Source of the DNA: AV40 sp035568175
Lineage (GTDB): Bacteria > Verrucomicrobiota > Verrucomicrobiia > Chthoniobacterales > UBA10450
NCBI GenBank assembly: GCA_035568175.1
Contig: DATMON010000020.1
Location: 124,001-188,000, forward strand
Direction of reading: 5' to 3'
DNA length: 64,000 bases
This document shows, in pieces, positions 60,324-64,000 of the stretch (position 1 is the stretch's first letter; each line of letters opens with the position of its first letter). The notes below the pieces were generated by a model. It was not told the origin of the DNA. It worked only from the letters and a program-made list of their open reading frames with translations, and searched no databases. Position numbers and translations under genes: made by a program.

Positions 60324-61403
60324 GTGAAAAGAATTTTGATCCTTACCGCCGGATTTGGCGAGGGTCACAACAGCGCCGCGCGCGGTCTTCGGGCTGGGCT
60401 GGCGCGGGTCGCGCCGAAAGTTGAAGTCGAACTGCGCGATTTGTTCCCGGAAACGTTTGGCACTTTCAACGAAATTGTCCGACGCATATATCTGGCACTC
60501 ATCAACCGTTGGCCGAAATTGTGGGGCTACGTTTACAACTGGCTCGATCGCAAAAAAGATTTCGATGAACGATTCCAGCGATTCCACGGCCTTAAGAAAA
60601 ATCTCGGCCGCCTGCTCGATCGCTTCCAACCAGAAGTCGTTGTTTCGACGTTTCCACCCTATCCCTATTTGTTGCAGCAGATCCTGGGAAGTGAACGCCG
60701 CTGCAAAAACGTCGCCGTCATCACCGATTCGATCACAGTTAACGCGATTTGGTATCGCTCACCTGCCGATTACTTTATCGTCGCCAACGAACAAAGCGCG
60801 GCCGTCGTCCGAAAAGGCGGAGTGCCGTCCGAAAAAATCAAAGTGTTCGGTTTTCCGGTCAACCCGAGATTCGCTGACTTCACAAAAGATCGCCAATCGC
60901 CGGCTGAGGTCACGCCGCGCGTCCTTTATGTCATCAACGCTGGGACAGGTCGCGCACCCGCTCTCGTCCGCGCACTTCTCGAACTTGATATTCAATTAAC
61001 TGTGACCGTTGGCCGCGATGAAAAACTTCGGCGCGCGATCGAGAAAGCGGCCGCCGATCGCAAGATCGACATCTTTGGTTGGACCGACGAACTCCCGCGC
61101 CTGCTATGCGAAAATCACGTGCTGATCGGCAAAGCCGGCGGCGCCACTGTCCAGGAAACGATCGCTGCTGGTTGTCCGATGATCATCAATCACATCGTTT
61201 CCGGTCAGGAAGAAGGTAATGCGCGACTCATCGTTGAAACAAATTCAGGCGCGATCGCGCTTTCAAACGACGAAGTCGTCGCAGAAGTTCAGCGCGCTTT
61301 CGCAAGCGGCGCGAAGCAGTGGCACCAATGGTCGGTCAACGTCAGCAAACTTAGCCGCCCGCGAGCGTCGCTCGACATTGCCGAGTTCCTCTTGTCGATC
61401 TAA
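60324..61403 (+). CDS. MurG/UgtP-like glycosyltransferase (MGDG synthase-like)
   Basis: A GT-B-fold glycosyltransferase of 359 residues, related to processive diacylglycerol glycosyltransferases. It has the N-terminus KRILILTAGFGEGHNSAARGL, the acceptor region VVSTFPPYPYLLQQIL and the nucleotide-sugar site LIGKAGGATVQETIAAGCPMI. It probably adds sugar to a membrane lipid. It is convergent with nagA (4-base overlap). A palindromic element lies directly upstream of the start. Confidence 0.85.
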   Translation: MKRILILTAGFGEGHNSAARGLRAGLARVAPKVEVELRDLFPETFGTFNEIVRRIYLALINRWPKLWGYVYNWLDRKKDFDERFQRFHGLKKNLGRLLDRFQPEVVVSTFPPYPYLLQQILGSERRCKNVAVITDSITVNAIWYRSPADYFIVANEQSAAVVRKGGVPSEKIKVFGFPVNPRFADFTKDRQSPAEVTPRVLYVINAGTGRAPALVRALLELDIQLTVTVGRDEKLRRAIEKAAADRKIDIFGWTDELPRLLCENHVLIGKAGGATVQETIAAGCPMIINHIVSGQEEGNARLIVETNSGAIALSNDEVVAEVQRAFASGAKQWHQWSVNVSKLSRPRASLDIAEFLLSI

Positions 61404-62548
61404 CGCTGAAAAATTTCATCGCCACGAACGAAAGTGCGCCAGACTTCGAGAGCGGGCGAAATAACAACCAGGTCGGCATCACTGCCGATTTTGAATTGGC
61501 CTTTTCCGGTCAGACCAATCACAAACGCCGGGATGTCGGTCGCCATGGCAACAGCTTCATGCAATGGGACGCCAACTTTTGTGACCATCGTGCGGACAAG
61601 GTCGATCATCCGCGCAGCGCTTCCGGCAAGCGCGGAGCGGTCGGCCAGCAAACAAACGCCGCCTGCCACGATGCATTTCGTTCCGTAAAGCGAAAACCTT
61701 GAGCCGTCGGGCAAACCGGCTCCAGCGGTCGCATCTGTTACGAGACAAACGCCGGTAAAACCTTTTGCGCGATACAACATTTTCATCAACGTCGGCGAAA
61801 CGTGGTGACCATCGGCAATCAACTCACAAATGATTTCTGGTTCGCTCATGGCAAACTCGAGCAGACCGGCGGCGCGATGGATCCCGCGGCGGCGCGCGCT
61901 CGACATGCAATTGAAGGTGTGGGTCACGCTGCGCATCCCGTGGTCAAAAGCAGCGCGCGCGTCGTCTTCCCACGCATCGCTATGACCGCCGCTGACAGAA
62001 ATGCTTTGTTTCCGCAATTCATCGATCAGCGCGACCGCGCCCGGCAATTCCGGCGCGAGTGTCATTCGTTGGACTATGTCACTGTGCTCGAGTAACGGCG
62101 CGTACGCTTTCCGAGTCGGTTGCCGGATCAAACTCGCGCGTTGTGCGCCCGGTTTCGCTTTGGAAATAAAAGGACCTTCTACGTGGACGCCGACAATTTG
62201 CTTAATCGAAGATCGGCAATTACGCACCGCGCGCACTACATCGACAATCGCTTTGATTGGCGCGGTTGCAGTCGTGAGCAGAAGCGAAGTCGTGCCGCCG
62301 CTCGCGTGATAATCGCAGATTGTACGGAAAGCGTCGGCGGACGCTTCCATCGTGTCGCGACCCATTGCCCCGTGCACGTGAAGATCGATGAAGCCAGGCG
62401 CTAAGTAATTGCCTTCAAGATCGACGATCTTTTCGCCCATCGCGTGCGCTTGCGGGCGAATCGCCGTGATCATTCCGTCTTCGACCAGGAGATCTAGTCC
62501 GTCGCGAACACCATTTGGAAAGATCAAACGCCCGTTCTTGAAGATCAT
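61400..62548 (-). CDS. nagA: N-acetylglucosamine-6-phosphate deacetylase
   Basis: Removes acetate from GlcNAc-6-phosphate in amino-sugar recycling. An amidohydrolase barrel with LAPGFIDLHVHGAMGRD, VGVHVEGPFISKAKPGA, VSGGHSDAW and VTHTFNCMSSARRR; the metal-binding histidines are all visible. About 382 residues with the ATG at 62548 (MIFKNGRLIFPNG). No nagB or nagE is adjacent. It may connect with the upstream amidase in muropeptide recycling, but that is inference. Confidence 0.92.
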   Translation of the reverse strand: MIFKNGRLIFPNGVRDGLDLLVEDGMITAIRPQAHAMGEKIVDLEGNYLAPGFIDLHVHGAMGRDTMEASADAFRTICDYHASGGTTSLLLTTATAPIKAIVDVVRAVRNCRSSIKQIVGVHVEGPFISKAKPGAQRASLIRQPTRKAYAPLLEHSDIVQRMTLAPELPGAVALIDELRKQSISVSGGHSDAWEDDARAAFDHGMRSVTHTFNCMSSARRRGIHRAAGLLEFAMSEPEIICELIADGHHVSPTLMKMLYRAKGFTGVCLVTDATAGAGLPDGSRFSLYGTKCIVAGGVCLLADRSALAGSAARMIDLVRTMVTKVGVPLHEAVAMATDIPAFVIGLTGKGQFKIGSDADLVVISPALEVWRTFVRGDEIFQR

Positions 62549-62604
62549 TCGATGGGGAAGACAATTGCGTTTACCGGAGGCAAAGTCCATCCTCTCTATC
62601 GGCG

Positions 62605-64000
62605 ATGCATTTTGATTACGATGTCGTGATCATCGGCGGGGCGTTCTCGGGAGCAGCTACGGCGCTGATGATCAAGCGGAAACACCCGGCGGCGCGCGTC
62701 CTGATCATCGAAAAGAATGCCGCGTTCGATCGCAAAGTCGGCGAATCGACGACCGAAGTGAGCAGTTGCTTTATGACGCGGATCCTCGGCCTCGCGAATT
62801 ATCTCGGCCACGAGCACCTCGCCAAGCAGGGACTCCGGATGTGGTTTTGCAATTCGAAGCAACAACACTTCGACGATTGCGTTGAGATCGGGCCGCGCTA
62901 CTCGGCGCGCGTGCAAGCGTTTCAGGTCGATCGCGCGAAACTCGATTCACATTTGCTCCAATGCGCCGTGGACGCCGGTTGCGAATTATTGCGACCAGCG
63001 AAAGTCACCAAGATCGAGTTGAACGCCGGGAAGGGGCAGACGGTAGATGTCGATCTTGCTCAACCGAGCGTTCGAGCGCGGTGGCTAATCGACGCGAGCG
63101 GACGTGCGACTCTGCTCGCGCGCAAGCTCGGACACTATCGGCCGAACAACGAACATCCAATCAACGCAGTCTGGGCGCGGTTCACCGGCGTGAAGGATTG
63201 GGACAGTTATGATTGGCGTGAAAAATTTCGTGATTACATGGACGCGTGTCGAACCGCGCGTTCATGGGCAACGAACCATTTGATGGGACATGGCTGGTGG
63301 TGCTGGATCATCCCGCTTCGCGGCGGCGACGTCAGCGCCGGAATTGTTTACGACAGCCGAATCTTCCAACTGCCCGAGGGCGCCAATATCGCCGAACGAT
63401 TGCACGCGCATATTCTGGCGAACCCGGTCGGACGCGAGATTTTTCGCGATGCGTGCGCAATCGATGGCGACGTGCACGCGTTTTCGGCGCTGGCGTATTA
63501 CAGCGAGAAAGTTTGCGGCGACGGTTGGGCCTGCGTCGGTGATGCCGCCGGATTTATCGACCCACTTTATAGTCCGGGTCTCGATTTCTGTTCCTATACC
63601 AGCAACTACGTGGCCGATTTCATCGCGCGAAATCTTGCCGGCGAAGATGTCACGACAAGCCTTGCGCATTACAACGAGCAATATCCGATCATGTATCGCT
63701 CGTGGTTCGAGACGCTTTACAAAGACAAATACTACTACATGGGCGACGCCGAGCTAATGTCGGCCGGTTTTTTGCTCGACGTGGCCTCGTACTATTTCGG
63801 CCTGGTTATTCCGGCTTACAGAGATCCAGAGAAAGCATTTCTTGAACTGCCATTTCGCGGGACGCGTGGCCGAATGGCCGCGAGGTTGATGAAATTTTAT
63901 AACCGCCGACTGGTTGCATTAGCAAAACGCCGGCTCGCCACCGGCCGTTTCGCAAAGCACAATGCCGGCTGGCGCGAATTATACGACGGCTTTGTCCCAG
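62605..64000 (+). CDS. Halogenase-like FAD-dependent monooxygenase, 3'-truncated
   Basis: The reading frame is open to the window edge, at least 465 residues. It has the FAD-binding start DYDVVIIGGAFSGAATALMI, RKVGESTTEVSSCF near residue 48 and WLIDASGRATLLAR. It then has GHGWWCWIIPLRGGDVS near 230, which resembles the tryptophan-halogenase motif GWxWxIP, and CVGDAAGFIDPLYSPGLDF near 313. This places it among flavin-dependent halogenase/monooxygenase-like proteins. True halogenases carry a catalytic lysine that I cannot confirm here, so the activity may be another oxidation. It may act on a lipid or pigment precursor. Confidence 0.75.
   Translation, partial: MHFDYDVVIIGGAFSGAATALMIKRKHPAARVLIIEKNAAFDRKVGESTTEVSSCFMTRILGLANYLGHEHLAKQGLRMWFCNSKQQHFDDCVEIGPRYSARVQAFQVDRAKLDSHLLQCAVDAGCELLRPAKVTKIELNAGKGQTVDVDLAQPSVRARWLIDASGRATLLARKLGHYRPNNEHPINAVWARFTGVKDWDSYDWREKFRDYMDACRTARSWATNHLMGHGWWCWIIPLRGGDVSAGIVYDSRIFQLPEGANIAERLHAHILANPVGREIFRDACAIDGDVHAFSALAYYSEKVCGDGWACVGDAAGFIDPLYSPGLDFCSYTSNYVADFIARNLAGEDVTTSLAHYNEQYPIMYRSWFETLYKDKYYYMGDAELMSAGFLLDVASYYFGLVIPAYRDPEKAFLELPFRGTRGRMAARLMKFYNRRLVALAKRRLATGRFAKHNAGWRELYDGFVP

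Larger units (their letters stand above)
1174..63057. repeat. Dispersed 9-11-mer, ATGTCGATCTT family (38 exact nonamers)
   Basis: The nonamer GTCGATCTT starts on the + strand at 1174, 6307, 8500, 14112, 21217, 22347, 23706, 25909, 26593, 28327, 31017, 31817, 34002, 36578, 41145, 42836, 44713, 45572, 47165, 47716, 56206, 56994 and 63049. Its complement AAGATCGAC starts at 1189, 1741, 5348, 15287, 15818, 18913, 20708, 33708, 39959, 42434, 47435, 48467, 49427, 61062 and 62417. Nineteen copies carry the longer ATGTCGATCTT. Frequent near-matches read TGTCGATCCT (6321, 16951, 19267, 57009) or ATGTCGATCTC (58694). With equal base use, about 0.5 nonamers are expected in 64 kb on both strands. Copies occur in both orientations relative to genes and also between genes (41145, 44713). 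The positions come from reading by eye, so a few may be missed. Confidence 0.85.

Noticed and set aside
1174..63057. Explaining the dispersed word entirely by codon bias
   Set aside because: Copies occur in both orientations relative to genes, in more than one codon phase and outside genes, and 19 copies match over 11 bases, so codon use alone is not a sufficient explanation, though it can contribute.
1..64000. CRISPR array, prophage or transposase-bearing insertion sequence
   Set aside because: No regularly spaced direct repeats, integrase, transposase or phage structural genes were seen; the palindromic repeats have no spacer pattern.

Overview
The window is a compact, moderately GC-rich bacterial chromosome segment of about 64 kb with roughly 65 protein genes, two tRNA genes and one RNase P RNA gene. 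It carries no phage, plasmid, transposase or CRISPR genes. Most of it is housekeeping and envelope function. Gene content (short prolyl-tRNA synthetase without an editing insertion, YXWGXW-repeat lipoprotein, bifunctional PutA, DUF47-Pit pair, membrane proteins with TPR tails) and the many short palindromic repeats suggest a free-living Gram-negative soil or sediment bacterium. A member of the Verrucomicrobiota, perhaps Spartobacteria-like, is my best guess; that is inference, because there is no rRNA here. Both ends cut genes: mgtE at the left and a halogenase-like flavoprotein at the right. || Layout. 1-3.4 kb: magnesium transport (mgtE) and a DUF47-Pit phosphate uptake pair, then two small unknown genes. 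3.4-7 kb: a Gfo/Idh/MocA oxidoreductase, rpmB, a 537-residue protein of unknown function and acpP. 7-13 kb: an MscS channel, a FemAB-like acyltransferase, two half-size EamA/SMR membrane proteins, an arginase-like protein and a membrane-TPR protein. 13-18 kb: the miaA-hflX-nth run, an RRM RNA-binding protein and a sulfotransferase. 18-26 kb: nucleotide-sugar epimerase, LytM peptidase, rhomboid protease, SDR, a redoxin-DsbD redox pair, small envelope proteins and threonine aldolase. 26-31 kb: putA, hydrolase, YXWGXW lipoprotein. 31-40 kb: a translation block (rsmI, rplU, rpmA, adk, zinc ribbon, fmt, pyrH, frr, glutaredoxin, proS, rplM, rpsI). 40-49 kb: TPR protein, YetF, class V aminotransferase, rnpB, peroxiredoxin-aconitase. 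49-64 kb: a coiled-coil/TPR protein, tRNA-His and tRNA-Arg, a very large membrane-TPR protein, an amino-acid permease, a PGRP-type amidase, BrkB/YihY, a MurG/UgtP-like glycosyltransferase, nagA and the halogenase-like gene. || The most unusual feature is not a gene. The nonamer GTCGATCTT (or its complement AAGATCGAC) occurs 38 times by hand count, on both strands and mostly inside genes, where chance predicts about 0.5. Nineteen copies extend to ATGTCGATCTT. The density, about one per 1.7 kb, is what is seen for DNA-uptake or other genome-signature words, and I do not know a description of this word. || Several families of short palindromic elements lie on top of this. Some supply the stop codons and last residues of genes (pit, fmt, rsmI, a TPR protein). 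One sits inside the RNase P RNA, and one sits inside the conserved miaA reading frame. A double-hairpin architecture with matching outer ends recurs with different sequences, and in two copies the two hairpin loops are complementary to each other.
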